A DNA stretch of 64,000 bases, taken from NCBI GenBank assembly GCA_964433755.1, contig CAYSSR010000001.1, positions 1,178,001-1,242,000 of the forward strand, written 5' to 3'. The stretch comes from JAUVXJ01 sp964433755. GTDB lineage: Bacteria > Chloroflexota > Anaerolineae > UBA7937 > B3-Chlor. Of the stretch, positions 50,050 through 58,960 are shown piece by piece. Numbering within the stretch: position 1 is the first letter of the stretch; each line of letters starts with the position of its first letter. The notes under the pieces were generated by a model. The model made no database searches, had not been told where the DNA came from, and saw only the letters and a list, made by a program, of their open reading frames with translations. A program made the translations under genes and the position numbers.

Positions 50050-52221
50050 ATGATGCGTAGGTTTCCACATCGTCTATCGAATCTCGGGTGCGGCTTGCTG
50101 GCCCTGGCCGTGGTCCTGCCGCTAGTTGCTGGCTGCGCGACGGAGCAGGACGGTGAGCCTTCTCCCGAGGCGTCGGCACCGGCGGTCCCCACGGTGGCGC
50201 CTGTCACGGGCATTGGCTTCTTGACCAGTCCTGCCCTGGTGGAGCAGACGGCCTTTGCCAGCTACGAGTCTGTCACGGCCAGCCTCCCTGCGGAGTACAG
50301 CGGATACACCTTGCCCCTGGAGCTCTCCGCAGTCAGCAATCTTGATGCCCACGGGTTTGGCGATGCGCAGATGAGCTACCTGGAAGCGAACGGATTCGTG
50401 GTCGCGCCGACAGACTATAGAGAGTTCTACACGCTCTACCAGAGCGCTAGCGGGCAGCAGAAACCCGTCTTCGTGACCACCGATTCCGTGCTCCACGTGT
50501 ATCACCTGCTGTTCGACAAGGTCTTGCGCACGGCCGAGGAGGAGTATTTCGTATTCGATCTCCTGAACCTGACTCGCGGTATGCTGTGGGCCTCCCAGGA
50601 TCAGTTGCAGGCCCTCCAGGGCACCACACTGGAAGACGTGGCGCGGCGCAATGTAGCCTATTTCGCCGTGGCCCTGAAGCTCTTGGACCCACAGGCAGAG
50701 ATACCCTCGCAAGTGACAGGAGAAGTGGCAGAGGAGTTGACCCGGATCGAAGCTCACGAGGGCTTCGCCGAGTCCACGATCCTGCCCGGCTACGAAGAAG
50801 ACTACAGCCAGTACGTACCCAGAGGGCACTACACGCGCAACGAGACCCGCCAGAGGTACTTCAAGGCCATGATGTGGTACGGGCGGATCAACTTCCGTCT
50901 CAAGGAGCTGGACGAGACCCGGTCCGCCCTGCTCATCGCCCAGGCGCTGTCACAACTGGAGATCGAGGGAGAGCCGGCCTCACGCATGTGGGAACGCATC
51001 TACGAACCTACCGTCTTCTTCGTGGGAGCCACGGACGACCTCAACATCTACGATTACCAGAACCTGATGACCGAGGTGTATGGGGCGGTCCCCGAGGCAC
51101 CTGACGCCTTCTTGGACGACGACCTTGTCCAGGATTTCATCGAAGCGGCCCGCCAACTACCACCCCCGCAGATCAACTCCATGTGGGTCTGGGTATGGGA
51201 GGATCGCGAAGAGGCGACGCAGGGGTTCAGATTCATGGGCCAGCGCTTCGTCATCGATGCCTACGTGTTTCAGCAGCTCATCTACAGCAACGTGGAAGGC
51301 CGCTTTCTGCCCAAGGGTCTGGACGTTCTCTCAGCTATGGGTTCCGACGAGGCGTTCTCGCTGCTGGACGAGATGGGAGAGACGCAGTACCCCGGCTACG
51401 TCGAGCAGATGGAGAAGGTGAGGGGCGAGATAGCAGCCCTGGAGATGGATAGCTGGACCCAGAACCTCTACTGGTCGTGGCTGTATGCGCTTCGCTCCCT
51501 CATTGAGGTCAAGGGAGAACAGTACCCCGTATTCATGCAGACGCGTGCCTGGCTTCACAAAGACCTCCATACGGCCCTGGGGAGCTGGACCGAGTTGAAG
51601 CACGATACGATACTGTACGCCAAGCAGGCGTACGCCGAGTTGACGGCTATGCCACCTCAAGCTGCCGTCCGCGGCTACGTGGAGCCGAACCCCGAGGCCT
51701 ACGCCCGGCTGGCCGCTCTCACCCGTGTGACCCTGGACGGCCTGGGCCAGCGTGGTCTGCTCACCTCTGAGGACAAGGACAGCCTGGAGTACCTGGAAAC
51801 GGTGCTGCTCTCGCTGAAGACCATCGCCGAGAAGGAGCTGGCTGGGGAGGGCCTCACAGACGACGACTACTACTTCATCGACTCCTACGGGGACGTGCTG
51901 GAGGGCCTCACGATCGCCGCGGCCGACAAGTCCGAGCCCGGCGGCTCTTTGGACGAAGAGGAGGCCGCCGTGGTGGCTGACGTAGCCACCGATCCCAACA
52001 GCGGCCAGGTCCTGGAAGAAGCCGTGGGGAGAGTCTTCGCGATCTACGTTGCGGTGGAGACGGAGGGACACCTGGCTGTCGCCCAGGGAGGCGTCTTCTC
52101 GTACTACGAGTTCGCCTGGCCCATGAGCGACCGGCTGACGGACGAGGCTTGGCGTGAGATGCTGGAGAGCGGTCAGGCGCCATCACGACCAGAATGGACT
52201 TCCAGTTTCATCCCCCAATAG
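50050..52221 (+). CDS. DUF3160 lipoprotein
   Basis: 723 residues. A signal peptide ending in the lipobox LVAGC is followed by a Pro/Ala/Val linker. The long all-alpha domain typical of DUF3160 begins YEKN-type AQMSYLEANGFVVAP and includes PVFVTTDSVLHVYHLLFDKV, TYGRI-like MWYGRINFRL, AMGSDEAFSLLDEMGETQYP and EAYARLAALTRVTLDGLGQR, ending FAWPMSDRLTDEAWREML. DUF3160 proteins are exported and of unknown function, often beside peptidases. AGGAGG lies 10 nt before the ATG. It may be cotranscribed with the M1 peptidase. Confidence 0.8.
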   Translation: MMRRFPHRLSNLGCGLLALAVVLPLVAGCATEQDGEPSPEASAPAVPTVAPVTGIGFLTSPALVEQTAFASYESVTASLPAEYSGYTLPLELSAVSNLDAHGFGDAQMSYLEANGFVVAPTDYREFYTLYQSASGQQKPVFVTTDSVLHVYHLLFDKVLRTAEEEYFVFDLLNLTRGMLWASQDQLQALQGTTLEDVARRNVAYFAVALKLLDPQAEIPSQVTGEVAEELTRIEAHEGFAESTILPGYEEDYSQYVPRGHYTRNETRQRYFKAMMWYGRINFRLKELDETRSALLIAQALSQLEIEGEPASRMWERIYEPTVFFVGATDDLNIYDYQNLMTEVYGAVPEAPDAFLDDDLVQDFIEAARQLPPPQINSMWVWVWEDREEATQGFRFMGQRFVIDAYVFQQLIYSNVEGRFLPKGLDVLSAMGSDEAFSLLDEMGETQYPGYVEQMEKVRGEIAALEMDSWTQNLYWSWLYALRSLIEVKGEQYPVFMQTRAWLHKDLHTALGSWTELKHDTILYAKQAYAELTAMPPQAAVRGYVEPNPEAYARLAALTRVTLDGLGQRGLLTSEDKDSLEYLETVLLSLKTIAEKELAGEGLTDDDYYFIDSYGDVLEGLTIAAADKSEPGGSLDEEEAAVVADVATDPNSGQVLEEAVGRVFAIYVAVETEGHLAVAQGGVFSYYEFAWPMSDRLTDEAWREMLESGQAPSRPEWTSSFIPQ

Positions 52222-52362
52222 ACAGCCGCCGCCTCGAATCGTGAGAGGGTCTGTGCCCCTCGGCGAGGCTTGACGACCGCGAACACGGGCTGCCCTTTGT
52301 GGAGGGTAGCCCGTCTGACGTTGCCACGCGTCAGGAACGGCGCGGCCAACGGGCCATCGCGT

Positions 52363-52392
52363 TTGACAGAAAGCAAATCTCTGGGCTATAAT
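52363..52392 (+). promoter_or_regulatory. Consensus promoter of the hdr operon
   Basis: TTGACA (52363-52368), 18 bp, TATAAT (52387-52392), a full match to the sigma-70 consensus. The leader to the GTG at 52528 is about 128 nt and contains a terminator-like hairpin. Confidence 0.75.
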
Positions 52393-52414
52393 GTTAATCT
52401 GTAAAGCCTACCTC

Positions 52415-52462
52415 GGTGGTCCGATTTACGAGCGGGGCGATGTTCAATCGGGACCACCTTTT
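52415..52462 (+). terminator. Leader hairpin with U-run (possible attenuator)
   Basis: GGTGGTCCGATT (52415-52426) pairs with AATCGGGACCACC (52446-52458): 12 base pairs with one bulged G and a 19-nt loop, followed by TTTT (52459-52462). It lies between the hdr promoter and the first hdr start codon, where it could terminate the transcript early. Confidence 0.5.
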
Positions 52463-52527
52463 GCACGTGGAGACAGGTCTCGGTGAACCCGGCAATGGAT
52501 TACTGAGCTGTCCTCCAAAGGAAACGC

Positions 52528-53850
52528 GTGAGCGCAACTCTGATCATTGGGGCGGGAATAGCGGGCATGCAGGCCGCTCTGGACATCGCAGATGCGGGGT
52601 TCAAGGCCTACCTGGTGGAAAAGGAGCCGAGCATCGGCGGCAGGATGTCCCAGTTGGATGAGACCTTCCCCACCCTCGATTGCTCCTCCTGTATCCTTAC
52701 TCCCAAGATGGTCAGCGTGGGTGGCCACTCGAACATCGAGTTGTTCACCTACTCGGAGGTGGCCGAGGTGAAGGGCGAAGCCGGTCGGTTCAAGGTGAAG
52801 GTCAGGAAGAAACCACGCTACATCGACACCGACAAGTGCACCGGCTGCGGCGTCTGTGCCGAGAACTGCCGCCTCAAAGACAGGATCGACAGCGAATTCA
52901 ACGTGCAGATGGGCAAGAGGGGGGCAGCGTATCTGCCCTTCCCACAGGCCGTGCCTCTGAAGTACACCATCGACGGCGAGCATTGTCTGATGATACAGCG
53001 CGGCAAGTGCGGGAAATCCCCTCCTTGCCAGGATGCCTGTCCCGCAGGGGCCATCGATTTCCAGCAGCAAGAAGAGATCCTCGACCTGGAAGTAGCATCC
53101 ATCATCGTGGCCACGGGCTTCGACCCCTTCGACCCGCTCCTCAAGCCGGAGTACGGATACGGTGTCTACGACAACGTGATCACCGGGCTCCAGTTCGAGC
53201 GCCTCTCCTCGGCCTCCGGTCCCACCTACGGAGAGATCAGGCTCGACGGCAAGGAGATCAATGACGTCGTTTTCATCCAGTGCGTGGGGAGCCGTGATCC
53301 CCACCTGGGCAACGCCTACTGCTCTCGGGTCTGCTGCATGTACACGGCCAAGCACGCGCACCTGGTGAGAGAGAAGCTGCCGGGGGCCAAGGTGACAGTC
53401 TTCTACATGGACATTAGAGCGTTCGGGAAGGGGTTCGAGGAGTTCTACGACCGTGTGAGGGAGAACCGCGTCAGATACCGGCGTGGAAACCCGTCCGAGA
53501 TCGCAAAGCGTGGCGACCGCCTCGTCGTGAAAGCAGAGGATACTCTCCTTGGGAAGCCAGTGGAGGTCGAGGCCGATCTCGTCGTCCTGGCCGTGGGCCT
53601 GGTCCCTCGCGAGGACACAGAAGCTGTAGCGCGAGTACTGGGCTTGAGCGAGGACGAGGATGGATTCCTTCAGGAGGCGCATCCCAAGCTGCGGCCAACG
53701 GACACCGGCGTCGAGGGCATCTACATGGCCGGCTGCTGTCAGGGCCCGAAGGATATTCCCGACGCTGTTGCCCAGGCCAAGGCCGCGGCTTCATCGGCCA
53801 TAGTCGTCATGTCGCGGTCTTCTTCCCATGCCAGCTCAGATCAGGAGTAG
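52528..53850 (+). CDS. HdrA/QmoA-like FAD protein (first paralogue, with internal ferredoxin)
   Basis: 440 residues. The FAD site LIIGAGIAGMQAALDIADAG stands at the N-terminus; the HdrA loop with Cys52 and Cys55 (TFPTLDCSSCILTPKM) is present. An internal ferredoxin follows: Cys104-107-110-114 (CTGCGVCAENC) and a second set including Cys161-167-171 (CGKSPPCQDAC). CVGSRD, YCSRVCCMYTAKHA and AGCCQGPKDI complete the core. It lacks the N-terminal domain and the C-terminal ferredoxin of full HdrA, so it matches QmoA-type short HdrA. It would pass electrons through FAD and Fe-S clusters, possibly by bifurcation. GTG start with AAAGGAAA upstream. Confidence 0.85.
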   Translation: MSATLIIGAGIAGMQAALDIADAGFKAYLVEKEPSIGGRMSQLDETFPTLDCSSCILTPKMVSVGGHSNIELFTYSEVAEVKGEAGRFKVKVRKKPRYIDTDKCTGCGVCAENCRLKDRIDSEFNVQMGKRGAAYLPFPQAVPLKYTIDGEHCLMIQRGKCGKSPPCQDACPAGAIDFQQQEEILDLEVASIIVATGFDPFDPLLKPEYGYGVYDNVITGLQFERLSSASGPTYGEIRLDGKEINDVVFIQCVGSRDPHLGNAYCSRVCCMYTAKHAHLVREKLPGAKVTVFYMDIRAFGKGFEEFYDRVRENRVRYRRGNPSEIAKRGDRLVVKAEDTLLGKPVEVEADLVVLAVGLVPREDTEAVARVLGLSEDEDGFLQEAHPKLRPTDTGVEGIYMAGCCQGPKDIPDAVAQAKAAASSAIVVMSRSSSHASSDQE

Positions 53851-53858
53851 CGAGGAGA

Positions 53859-54977
53859 ATGGAAGCCGAGCAGGATCTTCTGGAGCGTTGTGACCTCTGG
53901 GCGTGTATCCAGTGTGGCAAGTGCACCGGGGGCTGCCCGGTGTCGTTTAAGACGGTTCTGAACATCAGGCGGCTGGTCTACCAGGCTCTCCTGGATGGGC
54001 AAGTCAGTCCGGAGGGCATGGAGGAGCTGTGGGATTGTACGACCTGCGGCACGTGTGTCCTGCGCTGCCCGAAGGAGGTCGAACCGTCAGAGTTGATCAT
54101 AGGACTCCGCACCACGCTCGTCGACGCAGGTGTGATCCCGCCGACCATAAGGGATGCTCTCACCAGCGTTTTCCGGCACGGCAATCCTTCCCTCATGCCA
54201 CCCGACGAGCGAGCCGATTGGGCCGAGGGCCTCGGGGTCAAGAACATCGCCGACGGGGCGGAGACGCTCTACTTCGTGGGCTGTATTCCATCCTACGACG
54301 ATCGAGCCCAGAGAATCGCCAAGGCCCTGGTCAAGATCTTCCAGAAGGCAGAGGTCGACTTTGGCATTCTGGGTGAGGAAGAGAAGTGCTGCTGCAACGA
54401 GGTGCGGCGCGTAGGCGAGGAAGGACTCTTCGAGTACGTGGTGGAGGAGCAGCAAGAGCTCTTCAGCGCCCACAACGTGAAGCACATCGTTACCACTTCG
54501 CCACACTGCTACAACACGTTCAAGAACGAGTACAAGGGCCTGGACATCAAGGTCCAGCACTACACGCAATTCGTAGCCGAGCTGATAGAGCAGGGCCGGC
54601 TTCCGTTCAGCGGCGAACTGGCGGAAGTCGTCACCTACCACGATCCCTGCTTTCTCGGCAAGCAGAACGGCGTCTTCGACGAGCCCAGGAGCATCATCCA
54701 GAGCATGCCTGGGGTGGACTTCCGGGAGATGGATCGTGTCAGGGATAGAAGCCTCTGCTGTGAAGGTGGAGGTGGCAGGATGTGGTGCGAAGGGACCAAC
54801 CCCGAGGAGCGCTTGGCCACCTCGCGGTTCGAGGAGGTGCTGAGTGTGGGAGCGGACGTGATGGCCGTTGCGTGTCCCTTCTGTCTGCTGACCTTCGACC
54901 TGGCGGCCAAGGCCGGAGGCTACGACGAGAAGGTGCAGGTCCTCGATATCGCCGAGCTGCTGGCTCGGATCATCTAG
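53859..54977 (+). CDS. HdrD-like protein (HdrC-HdrB fusion)
   Basis: 372 residues. The HdrC part has two [4Fe-4S] motifs: Cys16-19-22-26 (CIQCGKCTGGC) and Cys60-63-66-70 (CTTCGTCVLRC). Two CCG-type segments follow. The first is degenerate: KCCCNEVRR and SPHCYN lack the usual CCG-x-P and final CxxC. The second is complete: DPCFLGK, SLCCEGGGGRMW, VACPFCLLTFD. In HdrB/HdrD the CCG domains hold the noncubane clusters that cleave disulfides. The ATG follows GAGGAG and lies 8 bp after the first hdrA, 28 bp before the second. It probably receives electrons from the HdrA pair and reduces a disulfide, quinone or ferredoxin. Confidence 0.85.
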   Translation: MEAEQDLLERCDLWACIQCGKCTGGCPVSFKTVLNIRRLVYQALLDGQVSPEGMEELWDCTTCGTCVLRCPKEVEPSELIIGLRTTLVDAGVIPPTIRDALTSVFRHGNPSLMPPDERADWAEGLGVKNIADGAETLYFVGCIPSYDDRAQRIAKALVKIFQKAEVDFGILGEEEKCCCNEVRRVGEEGLFEYVVEEQQELFSAHNVKHIVTTSPHCYNTFKNEYKGLDIKVQHYTQFVAELIEQGRLPFSGELAEVVTYHDPCFLGKQNGVFDEPRSIIQSMPGVDFREMDRVRDRSLCCEGGGGRMWCEGTNPEERLATSRFEEVLSVGADVMAVACPFCLLTFDLAAKAGGYDEKVQVLDIAELLARII

Positions 54978-55005
54978 AGTAACGGCTGCCACAGCGGGAG
55001 GCACG

Positions 55006-56721
55006 ATGGCACCGAAGGTCGGCGTGTACGTCTGTCACTGCGGAATCAACATCGCCCACACCGTCGACGTGGAAGCGGTGGCCAAGGCAGCCTCGACGCT
55101 GCCCAACGTCGCCGTCGCCAGGGACTACATCTACATGTGTTCAGACCCTGGACAGCAGTTGATACAGGAGGACATACGCAGTCTCGGACTCGATCGTGTG
55201 GTTGTGGCTTCGTGCTCGCCCCGCATGCACGAACTGACCTTCAGAAGAGTCATTCAGGAAGCGGGTCTCAACCCCTACTACCTTCAGATAGCCAACATCC
55301 GGGAGCAGTGCTCTTGGGTGCACACCGATCGTGGTGCTGCCACTGAGAAGGCGAAGGGCGTCGTGGGAGCAGCGGTTTCCAGAGCTTGTCTCCTCCAACC
55401 CCTGGAGGAGCGAGACGCCCAGGTCACACCGGCAGCGCTAGTCGTCGGGGGTGGCATCGCTGGTCTTCAGGCAGCCCTGGACATCGCTGACGCAGGCTAC
55501 TCGGTCTACGTGGTGGAGAAAGAAGCCGCGGTCGGCGGTCACCTGGCCCACCTGGGCAGGACCTTCCCCACGCTGGAGAGTGTTCCAGCACTGCTTTCCG
55601 AAGTTACAGAGAGGGTAGAGAGCCATCCCCGCATCGAGGTGCTTGCGGAGTCACAGGTAGTCGATGTGGATGGATTCATCGGCAACTTTGAAGTCCAGGT
55701 GGAGGACTCGTCGGGGAACGGGAAGAACCCCTCCACAACCGAGCTCGCTGTGGGCGCCATCGTGGTCGCCACCGGCTTCGAGAACTTCGATGCCACACTC
55801 AAGCCTGAATACGGGTATCGCAACTACGACCGAGTGATCACCGCCCCCGAGCTGGAGAAGCTCCTGATCGAGTCCGAAGCCGGCGAGGCTGCGAGCCCTC
55901 TCACGGATCGGGAAACCAAAGACGTGGTGTTCATTCAGTGCGTGGGCAGCAGGGATCGCAATGGGGGTAACCCCTACTGTTCGCGTGTGTGCTGCATGTA
56001 TACAGCCAAGCAAGCCCACCTGCTGAGGGAACGACTGCCGGATGCCCGGATCACTGTGTTCTACATGGACGTTCGCGCGTTTGGCAAGGGCTTCGAACAA
56101 TTCTACGACCGGGTGAGGGAAGAGAGAGTCCTCTACCGGCGAGGCAATCCGTCCGAGATCAACAGTAGAGGAGACAGGCTCGTCGTAAGGGCTGAGGACA
56201 CGCTTCTGGGGAAGCCCGTCGAGGTCGAGGCGGACCTCGTGGTGTTGGCCACGGGTCTCGTACCCAGGCGCGATGCCAACGACATCGCGACCTTGCTGAA
56301 GCTCACCAGGTCCGGGGATGGGTTCTTCATGGAGCTCCATCCGAAACTGAGGCCCGTCGACACCACGACGGATGGAGTCTTCCTGGCCGGGTGCTGCCAG
56401 GGACCCAAGGACATCACGGACACCATCGCCCAGGCAAAGGCGGCCGCCTCTTCGGCTCTGATCCCCCTGTCGCTCGGCAAGGTGCAGGTGGAGTCCGTCA
56501 CCTGTTCGGTGGATCCACTCCTCTGCTCGGGATGCGGGTTGTGTGCCGAGGCGTGTGTCTACGGAGCGCTCAACCTCGATCAGCGCAGAGGCGTGATGAG
56601 CGCCAACCAGGTGCTCTGCAAGGGCTGCGGGGCCTGTTCCACCGCCTGCCCGTCCGGAGCCATTGTTCTCAACCACTTCACACCGGACCAGATCCTCGCC
56701 GAGGTGGAGGCGGTCATCTGA
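55006..56721 (+). CDS. HdrA-like FAD protein (second paralogue, with N- and C-terminal Fe-S domains)
   Basis: 571 residues. The N-terminal HdrA domain is present: KVGVYVCHCGINIAHTVDVE, YMCSDPGQQLIQEDI, VVASCSPRMHELTFRRVIQE, NPYYLQIANIREQCSWVH. FAD site at about 147 (VVGGGIAGLQAALDIADAGY). The core shares CVGSRD, YCSRVCCMYTAKQA and AGCCQGPKDI with the first paralogue. The C-terminus has two canonical ferredoxin motifs (CSGCGLCAEAC, CKGCGACSTAC). It lacks the internal ferredoxin and the Cys pair after the FAD site (RTFPTLESVPALLS instead of TFPTLDCSSCIL). GGGAGG precedes the ATG. Confidence 0.87.
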   Translation: MAPKVGVYVCHCGINIAHTVDVEAVAKAASTLPNVAVARDYIYMCSDPGQQLIQEDIRSLGLDRVVVASCSPRMHELTFRRVIQEAGLNPYYLQIANIREQCSWVHTDRGAATEKAKGVVGAAVSRACLLQPLEERDAQVTPAALVVGGGIAGLQAALDIADAGYSVYVVEKEAAVGGHLAHLGRTFPTLESVPALLSEVTERVESHPRIEVLAESQVVDVDGFIGNFEVQVEDSSGNGKNPSTTELAVGAIVVATGFENFDATLKPEYGYRNYDRVITAPELEKLLIESEAGEAASPLTDRETKDVVFIQCVGSRDRNGGNPYCSRVCCMYTAKQAHLLRERLPDARITVFYMDVRAFGKGFEQFYDRVREERVLYRRGNPSEINSRGDRLVVRAEDTLLGKPVEVEADLVVLATGLVPRRDANDIATLLKLTRSGDGFFMELHPKLRPVDTTTDGVFLAGCCQGPKDITDTIAQAKAAASSALIPLSLGKVQVESVTCSVDPLLCSGCGLCAEACVYGALNLDQRRGVMSANQVLCKGCGACSTACPSGAIVLNHFTPDQILAEVEAVI

Positions 56722-56906
56722 CGGGGATATGCGCTCTTCGTCTAGCAGCTCGGCCTGGTCCCCCGTCGTGAGCGTCCGTTGCCTTCGGTTCTTCTCGCCA
56801 GACGTCCAGTCTTTCCCACCGGCCGCTGGTCAGGGGGCGACCTGTGGGCACACCGGTTCAGGCCGCCATGGGAGGTGTTCTAGACCTCCACGGAGTCGCT
56901 GAGATC

Positions 56907-57620
56907 GTGACCTTCGAGATCGAGACCAGGAACCTGACCAAAGACTTCGGACACCAGCAGGCTCTGCGCGGCGTAGATCTCGAGTTGCCCGCAGGTGAGT
57001 TCTTGACCATCATCGGTCCCAACGGTGCCGGAAAGAGCACGCTGTTGCGCTGCGTTGCGGGACTGAGCAAGCCTACACGGGGGCAAGTCCTCCTTCGGGG
57101 GCAGCCGCTGGACGTCAACACCACCGAGGTGCGACGACGGATCGGCCTCGTCTCTCACCAGACCCTCTTGTACGACGATCTCACCGCCGTCGAGAACCTG
57201 CGCTTCTATGGTCGCATGTACGACGTGCAAGAGCTGGACAGCCGGATCGACGAGCTGTTGCGTAGACTGGGCCTCATCCGGCGGGCTCACGATCCGGTCC
57301 GCACCTATTCGCGAGGGATGCAGCAGCGCCTCGCCATCGCTCGGGCTGTAATCCATCGGCCATCCGTGCTCCTCCTGGACGAACCATACACCGGCCTGGA
57401 CGAACAGGCTACAGAGCAGTTGCACGACATGCTGCGGAGGATGGAGAGCGGCGACCAAACCCTGATCATGACCACTCACAACCTGAACACGGTCGTCCAA
57501 ATCGGATCGCGTGTGGCGATTCTGGTGGACGGCCGTCTAGCGTACGATGCCCCGAAGCGTCCGCTCAGTCTGGAGACCTTGAGCGCGCTGTACCGGGAAG
57601 TGATCGGAGCCAGCAGTTGA
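56907..57620 (+). CDS. ccmA: ABC transporter ATP-binding protein, CcmA type
   Basis: 237 residues from the GTG at 56907; an ATG at 56868 would add 13 residues. Walker A is GPNGAGKST, the Q-loop SHQTLLYDDLTAVENL, the signature YSRGMQQRLAIARA, Walker B VLLLDEPYTGLD, and the H-loop MTTHN. The sequence matches CcmA/heme exporter ATPases, and the next gene is a CcmB permease, supporting the call. The pair exports heme or a related substrate, or a reductant, for cytochrome c maturation. No CcmC, CcmE or CcmF is in the window. Confidence 0.85.
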   Translation: MTFEIETRNLTKDFGHQQALRGVDLELPAGEFLTIIGPNGAGKSTLLRCVAGLSKPTRGQVLLRGQPLDVNTTEVRRRIGLVSHQTLLYDDLTAVENLRFYGRMYDVQELDSRIDELLRRLGLIRRAHDPVRTYSRGMQQRLAIARAVIHRPSVLLLDEPYTGLDEQATEQLHDMLRRMESGDQTLIMTTHNLNTVVQIGSRVAILVDGRLAYDAPKRPLSLETLSALYREVIGASS

Positions 57621-58291
57621 GGACATACCTTGGCAAAGTGGCGATCATCCTGTGGAAAGACGTGATCTCCGAAGTCCGCACCAGGGAGATGCTCAGCTCC
57701 ATGCTGGTCTTTGCCCTCCTGGTCACCGTCATCTTCAGCTTCGCCATCGAACCTGGCTCTGTGGACATGACCGATCTGGCGCCAGGATTGCTGTGGGTGG
57801 CTTTCACCTTTGCAGGCATCCTCGGCCTCAACCGTTCCTTCGCGGTGGAGAAGGCCAGGAACTCGATGGAGGGGCTCATGCTGACGCCGCTGGACAGAAG
57901 CGGCATCTATCTGGCCAAGATGCTGGGCAACTTCGTCTTTCTCTCGATCGTGGAGGCGGTAGTCCTGCCGCTGTTCTGGGTGCTGTCGAACCTGACGGTC
58001 TTTCCACCGGCGGTGCTCGTGATCGTACCCCTGGGGACACTCGGCTTCGTAGCGGCCGGGACTCTGTTCGCGGCGATGACGGTGAACACGCGTGCCCGCG
58101 AGGTGATGTTGCCTCTCCTCCTGCTCCCGGTGTCCGTCCCGGTCATCGTCGCCGCCGTCAAGGCCACGGGTGCCGTGATGGCCGGGGAGTCCCTGGCGGC
58201 CACAGCTAACTGGCTGCAACTGCTGGCTACGTGCGACGTCGTCTTCCTGGTGGTGTCCGTGCTGGTCTTTGAGTACGTGATAGAGGATTGA
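57617..58291 (+). CDS. ccmB: CcmB-type ABC permease
   Basis: 224 residues, six hydrophobic helices. CcmB features: VAIILWKDVISEVRTREMLS at the cytosolic N-terminus, FAGILGLNRSFAVEKARNSM, LTPLDRSGIYLAKMLGNFVF, and the late VMLPLLLLPVSVPVIVAAVK. The TTG start overlaps the ccmA stop (TTGA), indicating translational coupling. It forms the membrane half of a cytochrome c maturation exporter. Confidence 0.85.
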   Translation: MRTYLGKVAIILWKDVISEVRTREMLSSMLVFALLVTVIFSFAIEPGSVDMTDLAPGLLWVAFTFAGILGLNRSFAVEKARNSMEGLMLTPLDRSGIYLAKMLGNFVFLSIVEAVVLPLFWVLSNLTVFPPAVLVIVPLGTLGFVAAGTLFAAMTVNTRAREVMLPLLLLPVSVPVIVAAVKATGAVMAGESLAATANWLQLLATCDVVFLVVSVLVFEYVIED

Positions 58292-58348
58292 TGTAGCAGC
58301 GGCGCGGCTATTCGGCGCCGAGGCCCCCCTGCTCAGAAGGGACTCTTC

Positions 58349-58909
58349 ATGGCGAATTCCAAGCTAGCGGGAAGAGCAAGGAACCTGGTTCTCCTGCTAG
58401 ACAAACTGATACTGGGCGTGGCACGCCACTGGCTCATCCTGTTCAATCTGGTCTTCGGCCTGTACGCGGGTCTGCCTGTGCTGGCTCCGCTGCTGATGAG
58501 CTGGGGCCATGCCCGGCTGGCTAACGTCATCTACTTCGTGTATCAGTTCATGTGCCACCAGATGCCTTCTCGCTGCTTCTTCATCGGGCGTTTCCAGGTC
58601 GGCCTGTGTGAGCGAGATCTGGCCCTCTACGGCGGCATGTGTCTGGCTGGAGTGGTCTTCGGCCTGTGCAGGAACCGAGCCAGGCCGCTGCCGATCAGGG
58701 TGTGGATAGTCCTCATGGGACCGCTGGTGCTCGATGGCACCACACAGTTGCTCGGATTGCGTTCGAGCACCTGGCTACTGCGTACCGTAAGTGGGCTGCT
58801 GGCGGCTGGCGCCACAGTCTGGCTGGTCTACCCCTATCTGCACGACGGGTTCAGGGAAGTCGAGGAATCCGCGGGGTCCCAACTGAGCAAGGTGGACGCG
58901 ATGGGCTGA
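58349..58909 (+). CDS. DUF2085 membrane protein
   Basis: 186 residues with four hydrophobic segments. The DUF2085 signature YQFMCHQMPSRCFFIGRFQV, with following VGLCERDLALYGGM, is present; the family usually has a CARC-type motif that here is CERD. The GTTQLLGLRSSTWLLRTVSG segment is also typical. DUF2085 proteins are small inner-membrane proteins of unknown role. It follows ccmB by 57 bp, with a 6-bp GC hairpin in between (CGGCGC/GCGCCG near 58298-58318). The C-terminal tail is charged. Confidence 0.8.
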   Translation: MANSKLAGRARNLVLLLDKLILGVARHWLILFNLVFGLYAGLPVLAPLLMSWGHARLANVIYFVYQFMCHQMPSRCFFIGRFQVGLCERDLALYGGMCLAGVVFGLCRNRARPLPIRVWIVLMGPLVLDGTTQLLGLRSSTWLLRTVSGLLAAGATVWLVYPYLHDGFREVEESAGSQLSKVDAMG

Positions 58910-58960
58910 GGGAGCAGTTAGCCAGGCGGTTGGGGGCACCTACGGGGTGGTATCGTCAGC

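Noticed and set aside
52440..52527. Leader peptide beginning ATG 52440 in the hdr leader
   Set aside because: It has no ribosome-binding site, lies inside the hairpin loop, and runs on into the hdrA coding region in another frame.
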